Below are positions 11,116-21,704 of a DNA stretch of 64,000 bases, piece after piece. The stretch comes from Filosporella fistucella. Its lineage: Eukaryota; Ascomycota; Leotiomycetes; Helotiales. The position numbers and the translations under genes are program-made. The DNA lies in contig JAQJZZ010000001.1 of assembly GCA_030077755.1 (NCBI GenBank), positions 806,001-870,000 of the forward strand, written 5' to 3'. The notes below the pieces were generated by a model that searched no databases, had not been told where the DNA came from, and saw nothing but the letters and a program-made list of their open reading frames with translations. Each line of letters starts with the position of its first letter. The stretch's first letter is position 1.

Positions 11116-12179
11116 GGCCCAGTGGCAGGAAACATTGTTCTCCCAGAACGACTCCGATTTCGATCATGATCGCAATGAAAACCAGTACTCCGGCAAAACG
11201 CCTGAACGAAAGGTCAAAGCATGGAGTGACCTCGTCGTCGACAAAGACCAGTTGATCGAGGAAAATGGCTGTCAGAACATGATTTTGAAAGTGGAGGTGT
11301 GAAACATCATGACGAGGCCAACAGAAAACATCTGAATATTATCTGTGCCGATAGGACCTAATATTTTCTCATGGCAGCCTGGCACAGGCTCCGTGCAGAG
11401 GGAAACTGTGCAACTAGTGTGATTGCCAATTCCAAGGAATAAACCAGTACACAAGAGTTGAAGGATTAGTCTCTGCAATGAATGTGTGCATTCGTCGAGC
11501 CAATATGGCCAGGAAGCTCGACCATTTGTTGTTGGAGACTGAAGGAAGTATATTGACCGACAGGAAAATAAACAGGCTCGAAGGATTAAACAATCCGTCT
11601 CTACTTCGAACTTTCGAAACTTTGGATATTTCTTTTCACTATTAGCTGTATATAAAATTTTAGATTGGTCTATACCACTCAGGAGTTCTCCTCGCTCTTC
11701 ATTGTAGCGGAGTATGTCCAGGCAATATAAATTGAAGAGAACACGATCTCGGAAACGAGAATTCAAGCAGCTTGAAAATATCCAACACACTTGGAGAATA
11801 TATCCAGATCATCGATATAAAATCTATTCATGCAATCAATTTTCCTCCCAACAATTGAAAGAAACTTCGACAGAACCAAACGTTGATAATAAACATACTT
11901 GACGGTAAACCGAATCCCATCATTCAAAGAAATCTATGAACAATACTCTCAACAGAGTGCCTGCACCTCGTTTCTACCTCGTTCTTGTTTTTAAAGATAT
12001 GAAAATCATCTACACTGTGCAAGAAACTATGCACGATACTGTGCACCTGCTTCAACATACCGCCGGTGAAAGCGCGTAAAACCTTCATAGCTGAACTGCG
12101 GGGCCATAAAGGTGGTTCGTGCGCTTTATATATTTATATATACTGCTCAGGTTACTTGAAATTGGTTGCGGTAAGTGAA

Positions 12180-12440
12180 TGAAATTAGCGATGGCGTGTT
12201 TGATTATCACTGTAATTGCAGGCTAAAGGAAGGATGTAATGAATTGGGTTAGCGATGTCGTGACTGCTTGTCATTGAAAAGTTTGCAAGATCGGAATATT
12301 GAATTGAGTTGCCAGTACGCGATGATACACGTTCAACTAGGGACATTGACATGGGTTGGCGATATCGTGTCTACTTGTAAGTTGGATTTTTGGGTAACAT
12401 AGACATTGAGTTAGGAATGCAATATCGAGCTCAACAATGA
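12180..12440. repeat. Degenerate tandem repeat, unit about 50-60 bp
   Basis: A core like GA(A)TTG(G/A)GTTAGCGATRTCGTG recurs, diverged, near 12183, 12241, 12301, 12349 and 12403, followed each time by a similar TTG/CTTGT-containing tail. Spacing is about 48-60 bases. No coding potential. Confidence 0.5.
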
Positions 12441-13310
12441 ATCTAATGGTTGAAAGCAGGAGACTTTGAATGACAGCAGCAAAGTCGATTTCATTTGTCT
12501 TTTTGCTACTTGAGAATAAAGTTTGTTAAAATGCAAACATGATATCGAGTTTCATTATTATCGAAGATCATTAGAGTCATGCTATAGAAATATGTCTGGC
12601 TATGGCAGACGCCAGATTTTTGAACCAGCAAAAGTGCTCGTCTCAGCTTCTGCTTTCACGTGAAGTAAGAAAATGGTTATTGCAAAGGTACAACCACAGT
12701 TTGCATTGTACCTGCAATATATAAAACATTTGACAAGACGCCGAGGAGAAAAAAGCTGACAGTGGCTCATTTGTAGTAGCATTCAAGTGCTTGCCTTTTA
12801 CTTTGCTATTTCGGAGATTGCCACTTCCTATCTACGATAAAAGCCATTCAATACAGATTGCTTGTCAAACCGTGCCTGATTCACAACATCGCAGCGATGA
12901 AGTCCTGCAAACTCAATTGTAAATAAGGCTTCCGGTAGTATATTGTAGATGAACTCTTCCGAACAACCACCTCTAACCAAACTAGAAAGCTTCAAATTCC
13001 ATGTGAAGAGTACTGCAACATCCTTCCTGATCTTTTGTGAAGGTGTGAAACTCACTTCCAAAGCAGCGTCCATTCACTCGAGTCAGATAATTACTCTGAA
13101 CCAAACTGGTATTGTCAACACCGTGCTATTGTGAATGTTGCAAAAACAGCCGTGATTCGGGCATCCTATTGTAAGGTATCAGCAAAACTTTCCTATTGTC
13201 ACCCCCGCGATATATAAACTCCTACTTCACCACATCCCCGCTCGACGACTAATCGACACCACGATATCCATACACCGGCGCGTGAAATAGCACATCTCAG
13301 CGACATCCCT

Positions 13311-13356
13311 TATTGCTTTACTATTGCTTTTGCTGTTGCTTTTGCTTTCACTTTTG
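13311..13356. repeat. Imperfect TTGCTTT repeat / pyrimidine-rich tract
   Basis: About six copies of TTGCTTTT-like units end just before the ATG at 13365, so the tract is probably in the 5' UTR or core promoter of that gene. Confidence 0.5.
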
Positions 13357-13364
13357 GATTTGCG

Positions 13365-15771
13365 ATGTGCCATCTTTGCAGGAAAGTGGAGAATCTCAAG
13401 GATGTAGACTCCAAACTTCTGAGGCCTGTCAAGTTCCTCATCACAAAGCTTCACAAGAATATCGAGCCGCATCTGGGCGATCTATGGACCAGAAGATACA
13501 TTGACACCAAGAGATTGAAGGACTCTTTGGTGTCGGTCAACAAGACTCTTCGATCTGATATCTTGAGGGAACTGATCGAAGAGCTGGAGGACGATTTAGT
13601 GCATATTCAGAAGCAGATCGACGACCATGAGGTAGATCAGCAGACAAAGGGAACAGATGAGTACCATGACAAGCAACTATCCATTGATTACGGCTCAGAT
13701 GGTCGCATGAAGAATGGTAGAGTGCAGAATATAAATCCTCAAGACTATCCTGCGGATCGATATAAAACGCGTGGCAAGAAGTCGTATATTGAGAGGCAAG
13801 TCGACCGTTGGAGGCCACGTGAACGCAGTGCTACCCGCAAGATCTACACCGATTCAATTGCGCCTCAAGACAGTGTGACTGAAAGAGAATGGTCTTCCAG
13901 CAAATATCCAGCTGGGAAAGCAGAGTTTCAGGTTCGTGCATCCATAGCACGTGATCGCTTAAGCCCCTGAGGTTGTTGAGGAGAACTTCTATTTTACCAT
14001 CTTATGTTGCTCTAGTCCTGTCACGAGACTTCGAATTCAATACTGATTTGAAAAACAGGAGAATAGAGCTGTTGATCGATGGAAAGTGAACAGACGAAAC
14101 ACAAGAACTGCGAAGGAAAAAGCGAGCGAAAACCAGGAGCTCTTTGAGCTTGCAAGTGATATCGATCCTCCTCTGCCAATTATTCAACAGTCAACTAGAC
14201 TTGCTGACAAGTGGATGGACAAGTGCGACATTGCTGTTGAAGAAGACTCAGATACAGACAAGATCTCGATTGTATCATTCATTGGAGGAGAGGATCGTGA
14301 GCGACCAAATCTCGATATCCCAGCTTGGAGACGCCGCTCAGAAAAACGCCGTCGCCGCGCGAATAGGCAGGATCACGAGACTATTGCAGGATCCCGATAC
14401 TTCAGTACCAGTCCCAGCGCGACTCAAACAACTCCAGCGTCTCGGACAGCTCCAGCAACTCGCACAGCTACAGCCACTCATACAACTCCTGCGACTTATT
14501 CAACCTCACAAAGTCAGTTTGACGCAAATTTACTTTCAGACATAATCAAACATCAACCACGAGCACGGAACAACAGCAAAATGTTACGCTCTATCGTTAC
14601 ACACGTCAAGGCACATGCCATTGCGTACAAACATGACATCCCTTTTGAAGAAGCATTCGTCCTTGTCAAAGAGAGTTCGTCAAAGAAAGACATGCCAAAA
14701 GTCGTCCTGAAGAGCAAACGTGGAACTTTGAAGAAAGCATTCAGTATGAGAACGAAATACAAGACACCCGATCCTGAGCCAGAAGTCAAACCAGCACCAC
14801 GCTTGAACTTTGATACAGCTTGGAATAATGTCTCTGTCACTCCCACTGATGTCAGAGTCGCGATGGCTGAGGCAAAGGCGAGAAAAGGCCATGCGATTGA
14901 CGAGTACGAAAGCTCCAGTACTACGAGAAGCTCCGAGATCACTGAGATGAGCAGTCGCGCGTCTCCTATCAATATGGTAAGCCATGGATTCCTCTTCTAC
15001 TCTTCATTCTCAACCATCCATCAACAATTAAGACTCTAAGTGCTAACTTGCGTGTAGGGTAGCATCACGAATCGGTTCTCGTCAAGAGCCACCAGCGAAG
15101 CATCAACACTGGGTTCGAATATAACTCGCCTGGCAGATGGAAGCATCAAGATCGATATCCCACGCAGCACAATGCCAGCTACACCTGACCAAGACCGATT
15201 GCAACGAGAAGACGAGACTTACAATTCGCTTCACAACTTGCCATCCTATACCAACCGAACCGCTGCTGCACAAGGATCGAGCTTTCGAGTCAGTACACCT
15301 CAGCCACTCGAGTCTACATATAAGCGAAAGTCCATGCCTCTCCCAGCGAACTCTCCAACACCATTGCCCATCTCATTCAAGAGAAAGTCGGCCTTCAACC
15401 TCGACGTGCCTGGTCCACCACCATCTCAGCTGCCGCCAACTCCACCACGGCGTGGAAGATTTATCCCGCCCAGCGAGACAGGGACGACCATGGCATCCGA
15501 GGCCACCGACATTCTCTTGGATGAGATGGGCACTTCGCCTAAGAAGGGATCTCCCGCGAGGGAGATGGACTTCTCGAAGAACCGGGAGAGACGTCGGGCG
15601 GAGAGGGTTTCGGTGGTCCCAGAGAGACCTACTGGCGAAGGGTACTCTGCCTTCGTCAGTAGGGCTCGACGGGGAAGTGGTGTTGGGGGTGATGTCCCAG
15701 CCCACCACCTAGCAGTGAAGCGGAACGGGGATATTCTCCCTGGATCCATGCGTTATGCGGCGTGGAGGTAG
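13365..15771 (+). CDS. Conserved-looking hypothetical protein, 732 residues, unknown function
   Basis: Model: 13365..13931, 14059..14976, 15058..15771. Not recognised. The first ~90 residues are charged and helical (LLRPVKFLITKLHKNIEPHLGD, then RELIEELEDDLVHIQKQI), likely coiled coil. A short tryptophan motif recurs: VDRWRPRER, VDRWKVNRR and ADKWMDK. A Thr/Pro/Ala-rich tandem tract (about residues 295-325) is followed by a basic helical block and a long Ser/Pro-rich C-terminus with several PPTPPR/SPTPLP patches. It has no signal peptide or TM, so it is probably nuclear or cytosolic. Both introns (127 and 81 nt) are phase 0 with clear GT-AG ends. The start could lie further upstream if an unseen 5' exon exists. 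Confidence 0.66.
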
Positions 15772-16346
15772 GGGGAGGAGAGGTGGGCTGAGGAAGAAGA
15801 TTGTTGTATATTAGATTTGTTGGGGATAGACGAGAGAATTACAGAGTTATTCAAAAGTCCGAAGCTGTGCAGTCATTGAGTGCATCTTCTGATATTAGGA
15901 CTTCAGTAGCTGTAAGCCAGTCCAGATACATCTGGGCAGATGACTGGGATGAGATAGCTGCATCTGGGGGATAGCTGTTTCAATAAGCTCATATTGGTTG
16001 CAGAGAGCTGGAACAACAAATAGACCGTAACCTTTTAGGAGCCGTCGTTCTATCACAAGAGAATAGGCACAAGTGAGAGTCATAATGTCAGAAGGTTCTA
16101 TGTCGGAAAGTGAAGACGTTTGAGCTGGCGAGGAACATTAGTCAGCCGCAGCCACCCTGAGCCATCCCTGAAATCAATCAATCGCGACTTCGAAAACGCG
16201 CTAGACACACGCTCGCGTTACCCCTAGGCTCTCCTTCTAACATTAAATCCCCGAGTCCTTTCTTTGTTACAACACCAAGTTCACTTTCTCGATCATTGTT
16301 CGACTCGTACAGCCTTATCTCATTTGATACATATAAGGCTTTCAAG
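15772..16346. promoter_or_regulatory. Intergenic region upstream of MSH6
   Basis: 575 bp with no supported ORF; it must contain the MSH6 promoter. No specific element was identified. Confidence 0.4.
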
Positions 16347-19300
16347 ATGGTGAAAGCCAAAGCAGCCGCAGATGCTACTCCAGCACGACCCCCGCCGTTG
16401 AAGAAACAAAACTCGAGCTCCGGTCCTGCTTCAACACAACGATCAATCCAAAGTTTTTTCACCAAAGCACCAGCTAGTGGAACCCCTTCTTCTTCCAATG
16501 GCATTCTGAAAGCCAATGATACATCAAATGCAGTCAATGCCATGGCGAAACCCAGTGTTGCTTTAAAGAAGCCTACTTTTAGGAAACCCACGGTCAAGGG
16601 CATGACACCCGTTCCCAGCAGCGATGCAATGGGTCCTTCTAGCTCGCAGGAGAATGATAATGGTGGAATTCCGGAAGAGGTAGAGAATAATGGTCTGCCA
16701 TCACCTTCGACGCCTGCTAAGAGAGTCCAGCAGGTTGTCAATGGTAGTGCAATGGCACTTGGGAGTAGTCCTTCGCGAAAGGTACGATGAGCCTATATCT
16801 CTGCGTGTAACAGGCTTAATACTTATGCATCATAGGCTAAGAAGGTTGTGAGCTACGCGGAATCCGACGATGACGATGAGGACGTATTCGACCCCGCCAC
16901 AGTTTTTGCCCAAAAGCGGAGAGCTCAAAGAAAGGCGAAGGTAGAGGAGGAAAGCGATGCAGAGGATACTTTCGTTGGAGGACTAGATGGTGCAGATGAT
17001 GATGGTTTGTGATCATGACGCTATGACAGAGATGAGAATACTTACACATGGCAGAGGATGATATCGACGATTTCGTTGTTGACGATGATTCCGACGCACC
17101 AGCCAAACCCTCAAAAAAACGGAAAAGGCCCACCTCCACTGCAACATCTCGAAAACGCTCCAACATTTCTCCACCAGCGCCAGTAGATATTCCCGACGAT
17201 GATGTTGATATGGACATGGATATACCTAACGCATCTACTGCACAACAATGGAAATATGATCCCGAGAATACCGAGAGATTGCTACCAAAAGTGGAAACAT
17301 CAAAACTCCCGGCTTCAGACAAGAAAAAGTTCAAAGAGAAGGCATGTAAAACCGAGCCAGATCAAAGATACCCGTGGCTTGCTGTTCAACAAGATATGGA
17401 TCGGAACCCAGTAGGGCATCCGGATTATGATCCAAGGACGATTTATGTCCCTCCTGGAGCATGGGCAAAATTCTCGCCTTTTGAAAAGCAGTACTGGGAG
17501 ATCAAGCAGAAGTTCTGGGACACAATTGTGTTCTTCAAAAAGGGAAAGTTTTACGAGTTGTATGAAAATGATGCTACTATCGGCCATCAACTCTTTGACC
17601 TGAAGCTTACCGATCGAGTCAATATGCGAATGGTAGGTGTACCAGAAATGTCCTTGGATCATTGGGCGAATCAATTTGTCGCGAAGGGTTTCAAGATCGC
17701 CAGAGTAGATCAGTGTGAGTCTGCATTGGGGAAGGAAATGCGCGAAGCTGAAGGGAAGAGCAATGGAAAGAAAGCTCCAGGAAAGGTCGACAAAATTATC
17801 AAGCGCGAGCTAGCCTGTGTATTGACTGGAGGTACTCTGGTCGAAGGCAGCATGCTTCAAGATGATATGGCTACATACTGTGTTGCCATTAAAGAGGAAA
17901 TGGTCGGCGACCTGCCCAACTTTGGAATTGCATTTGTCGACACAGCCACCGGTCAATTCTTTCTCTCGGAATTCGTTGATGACTTGGACTTGACAAAATT
18001 CGAGACATTTGTCGCTCAAACTCGGCCACAAGAGCTTCTTCTGGAGAAGTCTTGTATATCTACCAAAGCAATGCGCATCCTAAAAAATAATACTGGCCCA
18101 ACAACCATCTGGAATTTGATGAAACCCCTTAAGGAGTTTTGGCCTGCCGATATCACTCGACGCGAACTCGAGTGCGGTGGCTATTTTGTGTCTGAAGAAG
18201 GTGGCGATGAAGTTTGGCCTGAAGTACTTCAAGAAGCTCAAGAGAAAGATCTCCTGATGTCTGCAATGGGTGCTCTTGTCCAGTACCTGCGAACACTCAA
18301 GCTCGAACGAAATCTATTGACCCAAGGCAATTTCACTTGGTACAACCCAATTCAGAAAGGCACAACCTTGGTGTTGGACGGCCAAACGCTAATCAACCTT
18401 GAGATCTTTTCAAACACTTTCGATGGAAGCTCAGAAGGGACACTGTTCACTCTATTGAATCGATGCGTAACTCCTTTCGGGAAGCGGATGTTCAGGCAAT
18501 GGGTGTGCCATCCATTAGCTGATGCCGACCGGATCAATGAGCGTTTAGACGCTGTTGAAATGCTGAACAAGGATCGCACTCTGAGTGACCAATTCACAGC
18601 ATCGTTATCGAGAATGCCGGATTTGGAAAGATTCATATCTCGTATTCACGCCGGGTCGTGCCGGCCCGATGATTTCGTCAAGGTTCTCGATGGCTTTGAG
18701 CAGATTGAGTATACGATGGATCTTCTAAGTGCATTTGCTGGAGGTGACGGCATTGTTGATCGTTTGATTACTACTATGCCAGACTTGAAGAAGCCATTGA
18801 AGTTCTGGAAGACCGCCTTTGATCACTCCAAAGCCAGAGAACTCAGACTCCTTGTCCCAGAACGAGGAATCGAGGAAGATTTTGACGCAAGTCAGGATAC
18901 TATCGAGGACATCGAAGGTAGATTGAATACGCTTCTACAAAAGAAACGTAAGGAGCTCGGTGGTAGCTCAAAGATAGCTTTCAAGAACATCGGCAAGGAG
19001 GTCTACCAAATCGAGGTTCCTGCCAGTATTAAAGTTCCAAAAGATTGGCAGATGATGTCCTCTGCATCAGGATTTAAGCGCTACTACTTCTCAGAGTTAA
19101 AGTCTCTCATTCGATCGCTACAAGAGGCTCAAGAAACCCATGGTCAAATTGTGAAACAAGTTTCTGGTCGATTCTATGCTCGATTCGATGAAGACTATTC
19201 GACTTGGTTGCAAGCTATCAAGGTCATCGCACAACTTGATTGCCTCATCAGTCTTGCCGCAGCATCAGCAAATCTTGGTGAACCCAGTTGCAGACCTAAG

Positions 19301-20200
19301 TTCGTTGACTCGGAGCGAAGTGTCGTTGAATTTGAAGAGCTTCGCCACCCTTGCATGCTCCCAAATGTTACCGACTTCATTCCTAATGATGTCAAACTTG
19401 GTGGAGATGCAGCAAATATCAACTTGTTGACTGGTGCTAATGCCGCTGGAAAGTCAACAATTCTTCGAATGGTAAGTTTTATCCAACCTTGTGGTACTAT
19501 CAGCTAACGACTATAGACTTGTGTTGCTGTCATCATGGCCCAGATCGGGTGCTATGTTCCATGTGTTTCGGCGACTCTAACGCCTGTCGATCGTATCATG
19601 TCTCGTCTTGGAGCGAACGATAATATCTTTGCTGCGCAAAGTACCTTCTTCGTCGAACTTTCTGAAACGAAGAAAATTCTCGACGAAGCTACACCTAGAT
19701 CTCTGGTCATCTTGGATGAGCTTGGACGTGGAACAAGCTCATACGATGGAGTGGCTGTAGCTCAAGCTGTTCTCCATCACGTCGCTACACACATTGGCTG
19801 TGTCGGTTTCTTCGCCACTCACTACCATTCTCTAGCAACAGAGTTTGAAGGCCACCCTGAGATCGCACCAAGACGAATGCAGATTCACGTCGATGAAGAT
19901 AATCGCCGTGTCACCTTTCTGTACAAACTTGAAGAAGGTGTCGCAGAAGGTAGTTTCGGTATGCATTGCGCAGCCATGTGCGGTATTCCCACCAAAGTTA
20001 TCGATAGAGCAGAAATTGCTGCTAAAGAGTGGGAACATACAAGTAGATTGAAAGAGAGTCTTGATAAGGCGAGGAGTGGATGTTATATCCCGCTGGGTGT
20101 ACAGAGTGATATCAGCTGGATTTTGAAGGAAGCAATGGGCGAGCACAAGGTGGAAGACAGAGCTTTGAGTGTTCTCATGAAAGCGATTGCGAGTCTGTAA
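16347..20200 (+). CDS. MSH6: DNA mismatch repair protein MSH6
   Basis: Model: 16347..16781, 16836..17004, 17055..19471, 19517..20200; 1234 residues, close to the yeast length. It is the mispair-recognition subunit of MutS-alpha (MSH2-MSH6). Visible: an N-terminal PCNA-binding PIP box QRSIQSFF (31-38), acidic linker, and MutS domain I with the mispair-contacting F-x-E in KFYELYE (F367, E369). The connector, lever and clamp regions follow, then the ATPase with Walker A GANAAGKST (about 995-1003), Walker B LVILDELGRGTSS and FFATHYH. Introns of 54, 50 and 45 nt are in phase; the 50 nt one (donor GTTTGT) joins DGADDD to EDDIDDF. Nothing is missing or broken. Confidence 0.97.
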
Positions 20201-20413
20201 GATATACCTAGGATTTGATTTTGGAGTTGCTGGCGGATTGTATTGGATCGAAATAATGGCGTGGTATTGCTCCTTCTTTGCTGGAATTATATGATGGGAG
20301 GAAGAGCTTGCTATAGGTACCTAGATGTACATCATTGCTTTAGAGTGTGTAGAATATATCTCCATCGTCTCCTTTATCATTCTGTTATTCCTCTAGTTCT
20401 CAACTTCCTCGAT
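20201..20413. other. Short convergent 3' gap
   Basis: AT-rich 3' flank between MSH6 and the convergent hydrolase gene. A GGTACCTAGATGTAC stretch lies near 20317. Confidence 0.4.
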
Positions 20414-21271
20414 TCACCACATGTCCCTAAGAAACAAAACTAAATCACTAATTTCCTCCCCCGAATACGAATGTTCTAGCCCATCATAACTCTTCCAGTC
20501 GACTTCGTACCCCATTCTTAGCAGCACCTCCCGCATTTCTCTCCCCCATTCTACACGCATTTTTGTATCATTTTCTCCATGCCCCATCCAGACTTTTAAT
20601 TTTCTTCCTCCCCCTTCTTTCTCTCCCTCCATCTTTTCATTTCCGACCTCTTCACCCTCGTCCCCACCCAAGAGTTCTCTAATATATCCCCCCACCTCCC
20701 CTCCCCCCTCCAAAACCCCTTCCATCTCCCGTCTAAAAGGCAACCACCCACTCATTCCCACCCAAGCCCGCACACCCAATTCCTCTAATACACCACTAAC
20801 AAGTACCATCCCACTCATAGCACACCCTTGACTGAATCCACCTACTATTACCTTCCCTTTCCCATCTAATACCTCAACTTCTTTCTTAATAAGTTGTTTT
20901 AGATAAGATAAGGAAGAGGAAAGACCAGGGATTTGAGACTCTTGATTAAGTGTTCGATCAGAGAAAGAATGGAAATCGAACCAGGCGTTTGCGAGAGTAT
21001 TGCCGAGGACGGTGACGGGTTTTAGGGAACCGGTTGGGAAGAGGAATTTTGTGTTGGGGAAAAGGATGGGGAGTGTTGTTGTTGCGTTTGAAGCTGTTTC
21101 TTCTCTTGTGGCTTGACTGAGAGAGGAGGAGATAGGGAGAGGAATAGGAAAAGAAAGGAGTTCAGATCCGAAAGAGGGGCCTGAGGTGGAGGTTCCGTGG
21201 AGGAGAATGAGGGTTTGTTTGTGTACGGAGGTGGGGTGGTGGATGAATGGTTCTGGGTGTGAATGGGGCAT
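20414..21271 (-). CDS. Alpha/beta hydrolase, acyl-protein thioesterase / carboxylesterase type
   Basis: Single exon, 285 residues. Oxyanion LLHGTSTSGPSF (23-34), nucleophile elbow GGFSQGCAMS (S148), acid D235 (GHGENDTKM) and His H267 (GLEHSYS) make a complete triad in the order of the phospholipase/carboxylesterase family. This family includes acyl-protein thioesterases that depalmitoylate proteins. A Gly/Glu-rich low-complexity insert (about residues 183-224) interrupts the cap before the Asp and is longer than in yeast-type enzymes. No signal peptide, so cytosolic. The substrate cannot be read from sequence. Confidence 0.88.
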   Translation of the reverse strand: MPHSHPEPFIHHPTSVHKQTLILLHGTSTSGPSFGSELLSFPIPLPISSSLSQATREETASNATTTLPILFPNTKFLFPTGSLKPVTVLGNTLANAWFDFHSFSDRTLNQESQIPGLSSSLSYLKQLIKKEVEVLDGKGKVIVGGFSQGCAMSGMVLVSGVLEELGVRAWVGMSGWLPFRREMEGVLEGGGEVGGYIRELLGGDEGEEVGNEKMEGEKEGGGRKLKVWMGHGENDTKMRVEWGREMREVLLRMGYEVDWKSYDGLEHSYSGEEISDLVLFLRDMW

Positions 21272-21704
21272 ATTTGTGGATTATTACAGTAGGTATTCGT
21301 TTGGTGTTTAGAGGGAGAGGGTGAGGGAGTTGATGGGAAGGAGGTGAGGAGGAAACTGGTCTAGTCTCGTGACGTGGTGGGAAAAGTGTGTCCGGGATCG
21401 GTGTTATATTTGGAGATTACAGAAACAACTTGGGTTTGAATATAGATATTAAATCAATCTGAATTATGAATCGATATTTGATTGTCATTTTTAGCTTAAA
21501 ATGAAAGCCAACAGAGGCATGACACGTGGTTAGCCAGCAGGTCTTTATCACGTGCCCCAGCGCCATTCATCTTCTGCAACGACTCAAGCAAATGCAATGC
21601 TTTTTAATCCAATCTAATCTTGTTCTCTATATGATCATATTTCTCCATGTAGCAAGACAAAGCATGAGATGCCACCTCTAATCCACTCTCGGGGCTGTAA
21701 TCAG
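21272..21704. other. 433 bp gap between two minus-strand genes
   Basis: Contains the promoter of the hydrolase gene and the 3' end of the GH36 gene. CACGTG/CACGTGG-like sequences occur near 21522 and 21550. No ORF is supported. Confidence 0.4.

Larger units (their letters stand above)
11116..13364. other. 2.2 kb AT-rich gene-free region
   Basis: ORFs here have no signal peptide, domain or splice support; the longest (172 codons, minus strand, 11272-11790) has random-looking composition. The region contains the degenerate tandem repeat at 12180-12440 and, just upstream of the next gene, a T-rich tract. Confidence 0.5.

Noticed and set aside
11272..11790. 172-codon minus-strand ORF after the kinase gene
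   Set aside because: No signal peptide, domain or sensible start; composition looks like translated AT-rich noncoding DNA, and it overlaps the kinase 3' flank.
15137..15749. Overlapping ORFs in three other frames within the 13.4-15.8 kb gene
   Set aside because: High-GC, Ser/Pro-coding exon 3 opens all frames; only the frame continuing from exons 1-2 is phase-consistent.
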